Shown here piece by piece: positions 1-14,686 of a stretch of DNA of 64,000 nt. Under the pieces are notes generated by a model. The model was not told where the DNA came from and searched no databases. It saw only the letters and a list, made by a program, of their open reading frames with translations. The stretch is taken from positions 14,686,886 through 14,750,885 of the forward strand of contig NC_088789.1 in the NCBI RefSeq assembly GCF_949628265.1, read 5' to 3'. How positions within the stretch are numbered: position 1 is the first letter of the stretch; the number at the start of each line of letters is the position of its first letter. Position numbers and translations under genes: made by a program. Origin of the DNA: Cloeon dipterum (lineage: Eukaryota; Arthropoda; Insecta; Ephemeroptera; Baetidae).

Positions 1-2551
1 ATGCTTGGGAGACAAAAGGTGCAGTTTGTGTCCCGCGGGCGTGTCTGTTCATTAAAAATAGCGAAATAGAGGCTACAGCCCGCAAATAACCATCCCCCTA
101 CACTACCAACAGTTTAACTCGCTCGCATATTAAATGAGAATTAGAACAGAGCGAGGTGGGGAAGAGCCATAGAGAATGATTTACCAAAAGCTGGCTGTTC
201 AACATGTTCTTATTCAGTTTTTTTCTTTTTCTAACATTAATAGCATGCACAACTATATTGTAAGTAGGGGCGTATTTTACTAATTTTGTCTTGACCAACG
301 CAATTTATATCAGTGGTGTTAGCAGTGCTGATTAGAAAAGGAATATATATATCTCTTCTTTTTTACTTGATGCTACATTAGCATCGTTATCTCTGAGTCA
401 GCAGTCAATCTTATAGCCCTTATCCACAATAGCGATGAAGAAATCAAAGTATATACAGGTAATTAAAATCGAATACTTCATCTTTCTGCAATTGATGTTT
501 TTCATTTAACTTTATATTTTTCTTCTTAAGAAAATTGTGAAGTTAGAGATGAAAATTCTTTTCCTAACAATTTTAAGAGGCCCTTAAGAGGGAATATCTC
601 TAACGTTTCATGCAATATTGTTTATGATAAGATTATTGGAATGCGTAAATTTTAAACTTATGAACGGTGATTGATATAATCTACGCAGCGGTTAAGCATC
701 CTTCTAGAGTACACTGTGTCAACTTTATGGTTGTGAGGCAAATTGAGAATAATGTGCACGACAAAATCTTTCAGAATAGCTCTAACCTGATCTAACGACA
801 GTAAAATTGTGCAAAATTAGGTTCAATCAGGAACCTTCCTTAGATTTAAACAGAGCAACAATTGAAAATAATTTTAAATGTTGAGCAAAAATCAAATGAG
901 GACCGAGTTATATATCTGATTTTTTCTAAGTTCTTGAAAAGTTTTTTGCTTGATTCTGATTGCTGCCATGGCCATCTATCCAGTGGTGTGAGAAATATGA
1001 GGTAAATTTCCCTCCTTGCGAAATATATGATTCTCAATTGGGAATCAAAGCTCGCCACATAAACTGCATGCAAACTTTGGAGCAGTTTTTTTTCCAAAAG
1101 TTTAAATGGCAATTTGTGAAAGTTATAGCTATTTCTCAACTGTTAGAGAATATTCAAGGCAAAGGTAAAAATTATTTTTCACATCCACTCCAAATAGAGT
1201 TTCTACATCACGAAAAAAGTGTTTTGGTCGTACTGTTTCCGCACGTATCATTTAGACAAGTGAAGCCACGCAAGTCAGGATGTAACCCAAGCCTAATTTT
1301 TCGCGGTTGGCAGGTGTCGCCGAAGGGGTAGAACATCCACATACATATGCTCTTGTACGAATTATCCTTTGTATGGGCTCCCTCCGCGGATAATCGGCAC
1401 ATGTGAGCATGGAATGCCAGCGGGCTGCGAATATAAAAGCAGCTACAATAGAAATGAGCGTGTGTGTATTCCTCTCTATATTTATGTCTGGTGTGTTGCA
1501 ATAGAACGGCTGCGGTGCGGCGGCCGTTGCTTCGGTATTAGTGCATGTGGTAACAAGCGTATAAGCAATTGGTGGCCCCACTGCGGCCAGTCGCATCTTC
1601 AAATGGGTGCCCTGATATTTTAAGTAGTGGCAATAATGACGGTGACGTCTTTTATCAATATAGAGAGCTAGCGCAGAGCCGTCGTCGCCACCGCCGGCCG
1701 CCGCTGAGTGAGCGTGGATGCCAACTCGGAATTAACAAGTGACTTCCCGTCCTATAAAATGAAATATTAAATGTTAGCATCGCCCGCTCGTCCACGACAG
1801 GGTCAGTGATACGCCACGAAGCCGTGTCGCCGAGTCTGGAGTCTGCACCGAAAAAATCTCAATTTCTCCACCTTTTTAGATAAAAAGTGGTGCCTCTGCG
1901 GTGCTTGCAGCACCTGAGATCGCGCCTCTGAAACGCGTGGCGCCCTCCCTTTTCGCAGAACCCAACTGCTCAGACGGTTAATTCGAGAATCTAACACGCG
2001 AGGCACCTGTTGAGAACACGTGCATGCGTGTAAGAGTATGTAATATATGAAGAGCAACTTTTAGTTTTAATTAGCAGGAAACAGCATTTAACTAGTTGCT
2101 TCAGCTAATTGCTTATATATCCTCGTGTTGCAGTTAACAAAATTAATTGTGAATTACATATGCTAAGCTTCTATGCATCATGAACATTTCCTCTGCCTAA
2201 AGGCTTTCATACTTTGACGCGCCTGACCGCACTGCCTTTGCTCAAAAGGCTAAAGGAATGAAAAAACGTGTACCATGAAGCAATATTTGATTCAAAATTG
2301 CAAATTTTACAAAGGCCTGGAAGATTTATATTTTCGATTATTGAACTTCGTTCCCCTTCATCGGTTTGTGTTACACGTTATTTCTGAGTCGTAAAAGTTA
2401 ATTTGGTATAACATGTCCTGCATTTCCCCCTCTTTCAAAAAGGATTATTCCAAGATGCATTTTATCAATTTTCGCTGAACCAGCTGAGAAATTAAATATA
2501 AAATTGGTTTAAGTTTGAAATAAATTTTGTTCAATTAAAATTAAAACTCAC
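1..2551. other. non-coding stretch, probable intron of the Na+/K+-ATPase beta gene
   Basis: I see no exon here on either strand. The exon at 2552-2680 ends in a splice donor that reads into this region, so at least part of it should be intron of that minus-strand gene. I looked on the minus strand for the transmembrane segment and Cys-rich ectodomain of a beta subunit and did not find them; they are probably beyond position 1. The open frames present are short and of mixed composition. Confidence 0.5.
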
Positions 2552-2669
2552 CCCAACTGGCTGGTGTCCTTCCAAAGAATTTATTTTTTGAGGGATCATG
2601 GATGAATAGTTTAAAGCTGAGCCAGGCAGACTTTTTCGGCTTAGGTTTTCTCCAATACGACTCATCCAT
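2552..2669 (-). CDS. Na+/K+-ATPase beta subunit, N-terminal coding exon (partial, nervana-like)
   Basis: This is the first coding exon of a beta subunit of the Na+/K+-ATPase, the single-pass partner that helps fold the alpha subunit and bring it to the plasma membrane. The exon runs 2680 to 2552 on the minus strand: an acceptor (TTTTTCAG), 11 bases of leader, ATG at 2669, 39 codons plus one base, then a GTGAGT donor. The peptide begins MDESYWRKPKPKKSAW and ends in KNKFFGRTPASW. The GRTxxSW motif just before the membrane segment is characteristic of this family, as is a short basic N-terminus with aromatic residues. The transmembrane helix and ectodomain exons are not visible and must lie to the left, at or beyond the window edge. 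A leader exon must lie upstream at a higher coordinate. Which nervana paralogue this is cannot be told from 39 residues. Confidence 0.85.
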
Positions 2670-5600
2670 CTTGAATCAACCTGAAAAATGAGGAAGCTTA
2701 GCAAGTCCGTTCTACTTCGAAATTTCGGAAGACGCGCGCATCACAAAATTACGCACCTACTTTCTCTACGGCAAAAGTGAAAAACAGGTTTACGATAGCC
2801 TAGAGTGAATATGAGACGATCGAACCCTGGACATGCGTTTTCTTTCACGAAATTATAATGTGTGTCAGATCATCTTGCCGTCCATGCTCCGCAGTGAATG
2901 CAGATTCAAGTTTGCCTTTTAAGCACCACTTGAGTGCGGGAGTAATCATTCCTCACCCTTTGGTAAAGTAATCTCTCAAGGGAATATTGATTAATTGCAT
3001 GTGCACAAGGTGTGCTTTAATTGCCAGATAGTAATGCACATCGTTCAATCAAATCACTAACGTTTTATAAAAAATCATACAAACAATGTATCCCCATGAG
3101 ATCGAAAAATCAGGGTGAGAAATATTTGCATCAGTGATAACATGATTTCTCATTCTATTGCACTTCATCGACGTGAACTCTCCAATGATATCGGTGAATT
3201 CCCTTAGTGATTACGAAAAATTAAAAAATATTCGTATTTGCCAATTTAAGGTAAAATGATAAACAAAAATATTTGTAGATATACATTATAACGGGAAGAA
3301 TTTGATAAACATTAATAACCAAGTAGAAAAATGTCTCTGGCGTCTCAAAATTTAATTTCGAAACCGTCGTCCCTTCCGTTGCTCAAAAGTTGAAATCAAT
3401 AGTGAAAAAGGAGTTTGAAATGTTGACCTCAAGGAATTTAAACAACAATCACGCTGTTTGGTCGTGGTTTCGATTTGATAAACGATTAGAGTAGCTTAAT
3501 TGCTGCAGCCTCCATACGAAGTTGACGTAAAAGACGTGTGGTATCAAAACACTTAAGCTACTTCGCAACAGAAAAAGGGGCTTTTGAATCTTTCGCAGCG
3601 AGGATATTTTGAAGACTGCATAAACCTGCGGGCAATTAGTGCAAATTACAAGCTTGTTTTCGTGCGGCCTGTTCGAGCACAAGGTTGAAACCACTCGAAA
3701 ATGCGTTCCATGGAAAGCAATCCACTGAGGAGAACCAAAGTGCATTCGTGTGACCTTCCTGAAAGTTGCTCACAGCGCAATTTTCACACACTCGGTGAGA
3801 AAACCGGCTCGTCAACCGAGACGAAAATTTGAATATGTGCGTTTGGAAACCAATCTTGTTTCGTGCAAACAGGTTTCTTACGCACGTGTGTCACAAAATA
3901 TTTTCTTACTCGGCTAATGAGTTTGGAACAAGGAGTGCGCACGCAAGAAACTGGCCTTTCGTCGCTAGGCCAAGGTGGATGGATGCATTTTCAATGCAGT
4001 TGTTCTGCGCCTTAGATCGTTAGCTGAGCTTATTTTGGGCTTGTTTAGTGCGTGCCTAATGCCGCCAACTGCCTGCGGAGAGTTTGTTAATGAAAATCGC
4101 AGCCGTCAATTATTGAGAAAGCCAAGCGGCCATTTGGCTCTCTCTCTCTCTCTCGATCCCTGTGCTTTGACCACTTTGCTGGTCCACTTTGCCTTCTATA
4201 AGAGAGTTGGTTAATCACGGTCTGTCTTTTGTCCAGTTGTTTGCAGTTTGCTCAGCGCGAGCGAGCGAACGGACGATGCTCGTCATCAGTCAGAGGTCAC
4301 AGTATTAGGATTGACGAGTAGAGAGCAGTACTTGCAGAATGAGGGCTATTGCGTTAGCTTCATTATAATCATTGAATTATGCGGAGGCAAAATGAGCCAG
4401 TTGATGAATTAAATTCAGCTTTTAATAGCCAAGAAAACATTTAAATCAAGATGTAAGAATTTAACTATTAATTCCGGTCCTGAAATATTGCCATACATGG
4501 AGCTGTTTAATGGAATTTTTAATGAAACGATTTCATTTCAATTTTTACTGACTGCTTTTAGTTTCACGAAATTACGTAAGCATCATTGATTGCTTTCAGA
4601 GTGGAATGGGTGGGAAATTCAGCGACTCTGGGCCACAGTTGGATTTGGCCCCAAAAGGGTGGCTTTGCACTTCAGGGCCAATTGAATTTTCCTTGCCCTA
4701 TTTATCCGTGTCCGAGGACCGGGAAGAGCGCATTTCTTTTTGGAGAGCATTTAAATTATCTTGTACTTTTTCTTTTGAGTGCTCTGACCACGGGACTAAT
4801 TAGTGATAAAATCAGGTTGTATATCTTAATTCTCAAACGCTGATTTCGGGTTCAAATAGAACTACTCTATTAAAATCAAGATAAATTAGAACCAGTTCTG
4901 TAGCTCCAACTGAGCTAGAGTGACTTGCCCTTCCTCGGTCAAAGAGAATAACGGGACAGATTTTTATCAAATATCTGAGAAATTGGACACTTGGAAGGCT
5001 TGTTTTTTCGTAGAGTAAAAACTTTTAAACTATGTCCCCGCCGCTGATTGGGCATGGGCTGTTTGATCACACAAAACATCACTATGTAAGTTTATAAAAC
5101 ATTTTACACTCTAATGCTGCTAAAAGAGGTTGACATCAAACGTCTAATTTTCTAAGTTCCAAAGAAATTTTTTTAAGTGTCATTATTAACGTATTTTGGT
5201 CTTGGATCCAAGAAACAAATTTCCATGAAAATGGCAAGAAAATAGTCAGCTTTCGGAGATAGAAGCCGTTGAATGGGGCGTTTAAGTAATTCCGTTGCCA
5301 AGGCCAAGTTTTACAGGTTCTTATTAGAGCAGGGAAGGGGGAACCGAATATTATAATGGAACCAACAAACCGTATATACACAGGAGCATATAGCATTAGA
5401 GAGGAGGGAAAACAGAGCAAGCGGCTATGGAAATTTTGTTTCCTCTCCCACTTTTCTCTGCTGTGCATTTTCAAAACAAAAACTCCGTCCACGGGTCCAC
5501 GTCCACGGACACAGCGTATATAATATATATGCAAACGCTTTTTCACACACATGCCGCGTAAATCAAGCCAAAAGCATTTACGCACGTGAATCGGACCGAA

Positions 5601-8600
5601 CGTTTATTTGAAGTCGCGTGCTGAAATAATAAACCCTTCATCGGAGAGTTATAAATACAGCGGCGATGGCACACTTGTATCTGGACAGATTTTGCCCACG
5701 ACTCGAGTGTAATGCACATCTAAAAATAAATCGGGCACAGTGCGAGCAGCAAGCTTGAAGGCAAAAATGCGCGAGAAGGTGCCCGCTCCGGCTAATCAGC
5801 AGCCCTATTTTTTTCTAGGATGAACCATCTGGCACGCTTCTGGAGCGTTTGTCTTACATAAATGAAAACAAGAGTGAAGGCCGCAGTAAAACGAGCCACA
5901 AACAACTAATTATTCCTGCAATAATAAAAACGTTTGCTACGAAGAAGCAATCCGATACTATAGGGTGGCCCAGAGATAAACTTGGACTGATAGCTTTGAG
6001 CGAGTGTGCAAAAGTGCCCCACGCGCGTACAAAAATCGCAGTGTGGGTGCTAGAGTGGAGCAGATGCACCAGGGACGCATGCAATCAAGCAAAATACCAA
6101 CTTTTGTCTGTGTTTTGGTGGAGCGTTGGAAGGAGCGCCGCTGGATTCCAGACTGCCGCTGCCAGAAAGAGTTGAAAGCAAAGCACACACACACAGCGGA
6201 GGCTGGCTTTGGAGGGGGCGCCGCGCTGCTGCTGCTGATGATGACCTCTGTCCCTCCCCCCTCCGCGCGTGTCACCAGGGGCACCAGTGCGTGATGCTGG
6301 ATTCGGCCCTTTAGAAACGGTCCGTCGAGCACCCACCAAATGCGTCTCGGACGCGGCGGCAACAAGTTGTTGTTGCTTCTTTCGGCCGCGTGGCCCGCTG
6401 CGATTTTTCGCTGCTTACGATCTTAATTCCTTCCTTTCCGGACTGCTAATGGCGGATATGGCAGTCTCTGCCGCTAAAGAGGTCTAGTTGGCTTTTTTAT
6501 TGCGATTAGAGTGAGGGAGGAGGCAGCGCTAGCCGCACGCACATCGTTTTTCTTACCCACGCTCTCGCTCTCTGTGCCGATGGGAATCATTGGATGTGTG
6601 TCGGGATATATCACACAGCCTCTTAACTGAATCACTTCATTGTCCCTTTTATTTTATTGCGTAATCCCATCACTACATTTCCACGTTCAAAGGCCCGTTT
6701 CTGTAAAACCTTAAATATTCCGCCAAAAAATTTGAATCTTAGTTTTGAATGAATATTTCATAGCAAGAAAAATTTAAAATAGACCTGGAAGGTTGCTATA
6801 AATACTCACAATTTTTACCCGTGGCAGTAAATAAATTAACGACGAAATTTAAAATAAATCCAATTCTACACAACATGTTTATCACAAACAGACACATAGT
6901 CGTTTGATGTAAAGGATTGGCATAGTTTTTATTTTGTTACACATTAAAAAGCAGTAGCCGTGTTAGGCGTGATTAAATTAGTAAACACAGATAGTCATGT
7001 CTGTTTAGGAAAAATGCTGATTATTCAACTTTTTGTGGTTCATCAGAGAGGCGTTGAAAATATTTTCCATCATCCGAGATTGCTATTTGAAACTTAAATC
7101 AACTGTTTTAATTTTCTCTGACCATCTAACACAGAAAATACGGTGTTAGAACTTTTGTTGCGCAAACAGGAGTTGCTGACAAAGTGATCCTTTGAAAGAA
7201 TATTGGCGCTCGGTAGCGTCAGAAGAGGGTGCAACATTAATTTACAGGGAAACCAATATTGAGCTCGTGCAGCGATTGACTGAACTCGTTTAATCAAACA
7301 GTCAGTCCATCAGCCAGTGTTGCGATCAACAAAGTTGTCACATAAAATTAAGTTCACTGCCTCGCCCCAGCTCGTCCAGCAATCTCGGAGCAAATTAAAA
7401 TAAACAAATTGCAAATATGCCATAAAAAGATGATCGATCGAGTTGCCTCCGTGACGTTGGCTCCATTTGCGAATGCACAATCAAATAAAAATGGAGAGAA
7501 GATGAACAATTTAATGAACAATGGCATTGATTGGAGGCTGGCTGCGATAAAACTGGTGTTTCGACCCTTGACCCGGCCTGCCACGCACATGGGAGCAGCA
7601 CAATTAGGTTATCCAGCAAGCCGGCTGCTTTTTGAAGCCCCTGTGAGCTATGCAACCGGCTTGTTGGCCGACGGTTCTTTGTGACGCGATGACACACACC
7701 AGCAGCATCCATCAGTAGAGGCAGCAGGAAATTAACAATTTGCAAGAGCAGGCGAAATTAACTTGTGTGGAGCGAGCGAATTGAAAAAAGACGCGGCTGC
7801 AAAAAGGCAAACCGATCAAATTGGCTGAGATTGCTTTTTTCTATCAACTCCAATTGATTGGGGTTTTTTTGCGGCAACACAATTTGCTAACAATAAGGTG
7901 TTTACCCAAAATTATTGCGGCATTGTTTCAACTATCACAAATTTGAACATGTTATGCACCGCTTTATTTATTCAAGGCGTTTGTTATTTTATTTGCCAAT
8001 AAAATTTTCTCCAGCCTTGAAACTCACATGAAGAATAATTTGTATAATATATCCTTTTGTAAATCTGTTCTTGTCTGTAAAGTTAAGATCAAGAAATAGA
8101 AAGAATTTATTTTTACGGCGCACAAAAACAAATAGCTGTCAGAGTGAAAATTTCTTTTTAGCTTGAACCGTATATATATTTGTTAAAATGAATAACTTTG
8201 CACAACGAAACAACGGGTTAAATATAACGTCGTTACACGATATTCTTGGCATGCAGAAAGACACAATAATCTATTCTGCATTTTAATTAGGGGATTCAAG
8301 CCCGGTAAATAGGACATAGAAAACGTATTGAAGCTCATACTTTTAAAACATCTATAATAACTATTTTAATCTTGTCTAAAATATCATTTAGATATATTTC
8401 AGTCAACTAAGCCTTCAAATATTATTGCTATTTCAATCTTTATGTTTGGGCTTTATTTGAGGAATTTGAGATAACACCGTCTAGATTCTATAGACGAAAA
8501 ATTAAAGTGAGGTGGGGTATTTTCTATGTTTTTTATATTGGTAAAAATACGACTGTTTTTAAACTGTGCTAAGGTACATTACATGACAGTTTGTACACAT

Positions 8601-11133
8601 TTTTCCAAAATTTCGGGTGAAGCTAAATTCAATTGTTTCAATCTGCGAATTGTTTTAGTCGAAATATTAATTAAACATTGGAATCTCAAGTCAATTTACC
8701 AGCTTTTACTAAGCACTGCATAACTATGTAGATACTTTTGCCATAATCTGCTTGTAAACAAATTTCTTTTTAAACACCGAATATAAAAAATAGATTAAGC
8801 CATGCATGAAAATTTATTTCTAAAAAGAAGATATGTCTGGTTGAAGAAAGGTGATAGAAAAGCTTAACGTTTTTGGTAGACAAATTTTTACTGCACCCAA
8901 CAAAATGTGGACTATTTTAAGCGTTTTAAGGGCGTTAAAACATTTTCACGGACGGTTTTAGACGGAGTTTGGCATTTGCAGATGGTTTAAAAAACTAGAC
9001 GAAAGAATTTAAATAATTAAAAAAAGCTCTGTAGAATTGCGTGATTGTCGTTGATTAATTAATTGTGATTGCAGTATATAGCTGGTTATCATTATTCAAC
9101 AATACTCTTTTTTCTTTAAATCATTTTAAATAACCCTACCAAATAAAATTGATAATTAAATTCAGCTGTAAATTGTGAGGACGCAAAAGTACCCAACATA
9201 CTTGGATTTCACAATCTGAGTCCTTTATTATATCTTTAGAAGCAAAGACTGGATTAAGCACGGGTGCTAATCTCGCGTCGGCGGTGGCAAAAGCACAGAT
9301 GTGCAATTTGTGATCTGCACAATGAAGAGAGCATAGTCGGGACGATTATGCTCAAATCGGTATCAAGGCTGCATCGTCATTAGTCAAATGCATTCAATGG
9401 ACAAGCGTAAGCGAGAGTGCGGTGGTGATTCAATGCCACAAAGAGCACAAATCAGAGAGAATTCACGAACGAGCGCCCACGCATCACAAGCAGCAACCGC
9501 TTCATTACGCTGCAGCTTGGCAGAAGTTGAAGAAAAAAATCGTAATAATTCCAATGGACTTGAGCAACCGCAGAGCCAGATTCGCGGTCTGCCCGCCTTT
9601 TGTGCATTGTGGATTTATCGGCGAACATGTGTGCATTCTTTCGCCGTTGTAATTGGAGAAGAGCCGGATTTTTTGCAGGTGATTTATCCTGATGGGCTGC
9701 CGGTTGCATCAGTGACCGAAAGCTAGGTCAAGCAGCCATTTCGCAGAGCACAACTCTCGTTACCGATTATGCAACCGCATTATGTACTCGATGGCGAGAT
9801 AGATGAGTTTCGCGTTTTGCTTGATTGATCTGCGCGCTTGCAAGAATCCACTTGCCGCGCGCCGGCACGATTTTGTTGGCCCAACAATTGAATTGAATCA
9901 TCTCAAAGCAGACGATTTAGCATAATGCCCTCGATGAATCGCTCTTTTGTCCGCACCTTGCACTGCTCCACGCAGGAGTTTCGAAATCGCGAGCAAGCAG
10001 ACAGTGCACTTTTTAATTTTCGACCGCTGATTGATGAACGCTTCGGTTTCCCATCTTTGGTGCGAGGTCTTCCGTGAATGGAGCCTTTCTTCAATGGATC
10101 GGCAGCAAATTGATGCTCCGAGATGAATTGCCTTTTGGCCAAATAATGCCTGTGTGTACGACCCTTTGTCTGCGGCAGGCAGCAGCGCAACGAGACTCAT
10201 GAAGTTCAAGTGTTATTATGCGCGCCTCTGCCGAGCGGCAATTTGTCGGCTTCCCGCCGCACCATCAGCACGCGTATTCTAAATTCCTCACGTAGGTATA
10301 TATACACTTGTTCCAGAATTAGCACAATATTCATTATGCAAATGATTGGCCTAGACTTCCGCGTAGACCTCGAATAGAGCGCTTCATTACGGATCCTTTT
10401 TATAGCAGCGCATCGCCCGCTGGCGAAATTGCTTTTTGTTTCGATTGATATAATTGAGAATTGGGCAAGTTTCAACTCATCTGTCAATTACATGCAGAAA
10501 GAGCCCATTGCGATGCAGATTGCTCTTGCAATTTATCATTCGGTAACGCGCAAAACATGATGTAATTCTTCTGAGCAATGCCTGATTTTTATCTAAAAGT
10601 TGCTCAGCAATTTTTACCCTTTCCATATGTATGACGTGCAGATATTGTAATTAAACGCGGCTAACAAAGTTGACCATTATATTTCACAGCACATCTATTT
10701 TGGCAGTACTATATCATCCTTATCTTTTTTTAACATGTGCTTAATTCGATTTGAAGGTATTCTTGACTTTTTAAAAGCACTTTATAAGTGTTTTCAAGAG
10801 CTGCAGCTTGCAAAATGTAGGAAAGATAAGATACAGAGAAGAGAATTTTATAATGAATGACTCACTTCGCTCAGCTGTCATTTTGATGACAAAGTAATTT
10901 AGAATTTGGGAACATCCTCTGTATTTGTTTTGAAATAAATTGTTTGACGACAATTTTATTTACGTCCATGTTATGCTACACATGATATTTCAAAACGTTG
11001 CCTGGCTGTTACAAAACGATGCCATTACTTTCCAACTAAAAATCATCAACTATTGCATTTTTTTAGGAAGCTGATGTGTTGTTAACAAAACATTTTCGAA
11101 ATTATACAGTTGAAATTTAAATGTGCTTCCTGG

Positions 11134-11233
11134 GTGTACAGAAAATAAACAGTTCGCTACACACCGAAGAAGCTACTTTTAATTTCAACTGAAAATAAGG
11201 ACAACCGCGAGTGCAATTGCCTTCACTAGCATT
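11134..11233 (+). repeat. diverged copy of a dispersed repeat (partner at about 60615-60716)
   Basis: About 100 bases align almost without gaps to 60615-60716 in the same orientation, with roughly 70% identity by eye. Shared blocks include GAAAATAA, TTTAATTTCAAC and TGCCTTCACT. There is no open frame. It is probably an old short mobile-element relic, but with only two copies in view the element's ends and class cannot be defined. Confidence 0.6.
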
Positions 11234-14200
11234 GGTAAATACTTTGCATTTGCCAAAAATTTGTCAGGAGGAAGATGATCATCTAGATCTCCACACTTTA
11301 ATCAATCCTACAAGTTTCAAACTGGACATTGAGTAAATACGGAGGAAAAGTGACGAAAGAGGAATAAGGAATCGAAATATGTGAGTTTTTCAACTTATAA
11401 AGTTAGGTAAATAAATTGAAGATATGTCCAATCAAATAGAGCAACATATCATCACTTTTCAACTGGATATACAAAATAAAACTGGCGTAAAATGATCAGT
11501 GAAGATTTTTAACTCTTCCACATTCAAAGAAATAAAACAGATCAAATATTCCTTTAATGATAAAGTAAAAAAGGAAATTCCTTGTAATATTAAAAAAACC
11601 AAATAATAATATTAAAAAAGTAAAATATGGAAATCCATCATTATTACTCACCAATTTTGTGTTCAATTTCCTCAGACAATTCCAGTCTGCCTGCTGCTTA
11701 TGTTTGACTAACTTTAAAACTATCCAGCACTCAAGTGAGACAAACAAGCTCTAATGTATATCAGCGCCTCTATCTTGGTCAGCTGAACGTTGGTATTTAC
11801 CAAATAAAGTCTAATGTAATACATATAATTTCCAGGTATCTATGGGACGAGATTATTACTACCCTTATTGTTCAGTGTTTTCCCAACTTTAAGAGATTCA
11901 TAACCAAGTTCTCTTAGATATTTGAGTTAAGGAATCATTGCAAGACTGTTACTTTCTGAAATCTGACCGAATAAATATACGTAAGTATATATATGTTGTT
12001 TTTAATATGATTAAACAAACCGTAAGCTCCCTGTTAAGAATTTGATCCATTTCCTACAAAAAAGTTATTAAATTAACCATTTTAATCCTGTTAATTTCGC
12101 CAAGACTTTCTGGAAAGCCGCAGAACTGAAAAGCGAAGTGCAAGACCTGCTTCTCTTCAAACTCTGTGGAAACGTCCGTCTTTTGAGACACACAGTGAGC
12201 CCTTGACCAGCATATTAGCCGTAATTTGGCGCACAAAGAGCAATAAAAGAGAAAAGACATCCAATCGAGACTGCATTTTTTTACTGCGGAGTGCCAGGCA
12301 TTGAAGATGCATGCCAAATTTTTTCACGCTCGACCTCCGCATCAAGTGCGGGCAATATTGTGGGGCGTGGTATGCAACACGCCACGCCGCGGCGACAGTC
12401 GGTCTGCCTGCTCCACTGGCAGCAGGGGACCACAGCGCGAGGACAAAAAAGTTTCATGCGCGTGACGAGATGTTGATGTTGCACTCGACGCGGCTCTGTT
12501 TGTTATTCAAAAGGGGTGTCAAAATGTAATTAACTCTCTTGGCAAGAGCAGGACGGAAGTGCGAGTTTTGACGTAGCGACGCCTGGATTTATTAGACTTG
12601 ACGCGGCCCAGCTAATTTATCAAGGGCTGCGGTGTAAAACAGCCCTTCACTGGAGTGCCGCGACTGCGAACCTAAAAGCATCTCTTACTCTCAGGCTTAT
12701 TAGGATTCTCGTTAATTATTAACAGATTGAGCCTTACTCTATACTCGGACTCAGAATAAGCCATCCATTCAAATGATTTATTACTCTTCTTCGAATCTGG
12801 AGAAGTAGTGAGGCCGAATTTAGATCGATCGAAACTATAATTAATCCGCATATCATCGATTTTGATTAATGGTTCTATTATGCAACCTTCGCGTTTTTGG
12901 TGTGTTTCGAAAGCCGCATTCAGAAGCGGAGCTTACGCAGCGAAATAGCATGCATATTTCGATGATAATTTATTTATATGCACTTGTTAATCTGACGACC
13001 TTTCTAACCTCATTAGTCCAGCGCTAATACGTTTCTATTCAGTGGCGCAGGTTGAGAATTACGCACACTCAAATTAACCTCCACTTTTATTGCCCCATCT
13101 CGCGGAATACACACGCTATTCTGTGTCTGAATTCTGAATGCGTTCATCTCAAGCTTTCAGCAGAGAAAGACTCACCTTTTTCACCGCCACCTGTTAGTAT
13201 ATATGCATTATTTTAATTGCCCGCTCTAATCGTGCGATGCATTAATTGTAAGTACTTTCGAATTTGCAAATGAACTCACTACCTCCGCAGTCGGCAACGT
13301 GGCCGCGGAGCGGACGTTTTAAAGAAAGTCACGATTTTCAGCGTGAATTATTCACGCCTCTCTTGTATTTCAAGTTATAAAATTATGGTGCTGAGGTTCT
13401 GAGTTTTAACAAATTAACAAAGCATTAATTAATTGTATGCGGGTCAAAATTTTTTCGAGGATTGCAAAATTATGCTCGTATGAATAGATGAAAGAGAATA
13501 CTATTAAGAGGTGTAAATTTGAGATTTTTGAGGATTTAAATGTTTCTTAGCCAAATTGAGCGATTTTGACACCTTAATTTTAAGTTATTTTGAGCTTAAT
13601 CTTCTTAAAGATTAAAGCCCTAGAGGCACAATTTAAAGTGGAGATAAACAACCTATCTGTGGTGAGAATTTTATTAGCAACGAGGATGAGGTCCGTTTCA
13701 ATTAAATCATGGAATCTATCTCACATTGAATTTTGTTAACAATGTAACTAAATATTGATATTTTTTATCCATGAAAACTATGTGTTTTTCTTCCTAATTT
13801 TTGGAATTTTTGACAGAAGTGAATTTGCAAATGCAATAAAATGACAATCTATTCTTGACAGGCCACTGCTTGTAAGGAGTAAAAAAAAGATAGAGAATTT
13901 ACATGAAACTAGCTCTCCTTAAAGAAAACAAAAACATTGCTATATGGAAAACCGCGATCAGAAATATATTTTTAGTATTTTGGGTCAGAAATATCCTCCA
14001 AAAATGCAACCTTAAAGCATAAGGCACCAAACACGAAGCAAAATATGTGGGCCCCTGGCTGCTCTAGAAAGCAAGGTTCAAATGGTTGTAAACTGCTAGA
14101 TTTTCGCTAATTTGTTTCCATGACGATTGGAATAGTAGATCACTGAGGGCCCGAATCGCGCGACACGCAGCAATGGCGTTGGTAGGGGTACAGCGCTTTG

Positions 14201-14686
14201 AAACGGGCAGATAAAAATGTTGTAAATAGGCGAATTTTCAACTAAATTTTGATACAATTTGTGTTACATGAATTAATTATGCTAACTGGATCAGAAAAAC
14301 ACACTCGCAAAACTCGTAAAAAGAGTGAAAGAAAGCTCAAAGTTGCTCACTATTCGACTCAATCTTGGATCTGACCGGAGGGAATTGATTTCACCGCGTA
14401 TCTGGCATTTGAATTTCACAGCTCGAAGAATGATTTAAATCATGTGCAACCATAATATTTTACATTTAGTTTTAATTCTAGTATTGCCAACTTAAATTTT
14501 AATCATGAGGTTAATTTAACAGATAAATGTGCTCTTGGTGTATATTCTTTTACTGTTTTCACTCTTTTTACTCTATTGCTTACACAATGTATGGATGTAC
14601 TAATTTTTAAGTGTCGTGTATTTGAATAAATGATAGAGCTTCTTATTACACTTTATAGTCATTAATACTTTCATTTAAACATTTTC

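Noticed and set aside
6004..6487. Overlapping open frames in the GC-rich island around 6000-6500.
   Set aside because: All six frames are partly open because of low stop density; CT/GAGA tracts fit a promoter or leader better than coding sequence.
9388..9726. A 112-codon plus-strand open frame.
   Set aside because: Its composition is mixed, other frames overlap it on both strands, and I saw no family motif, splice support, TATA box or nearby AATAAA.
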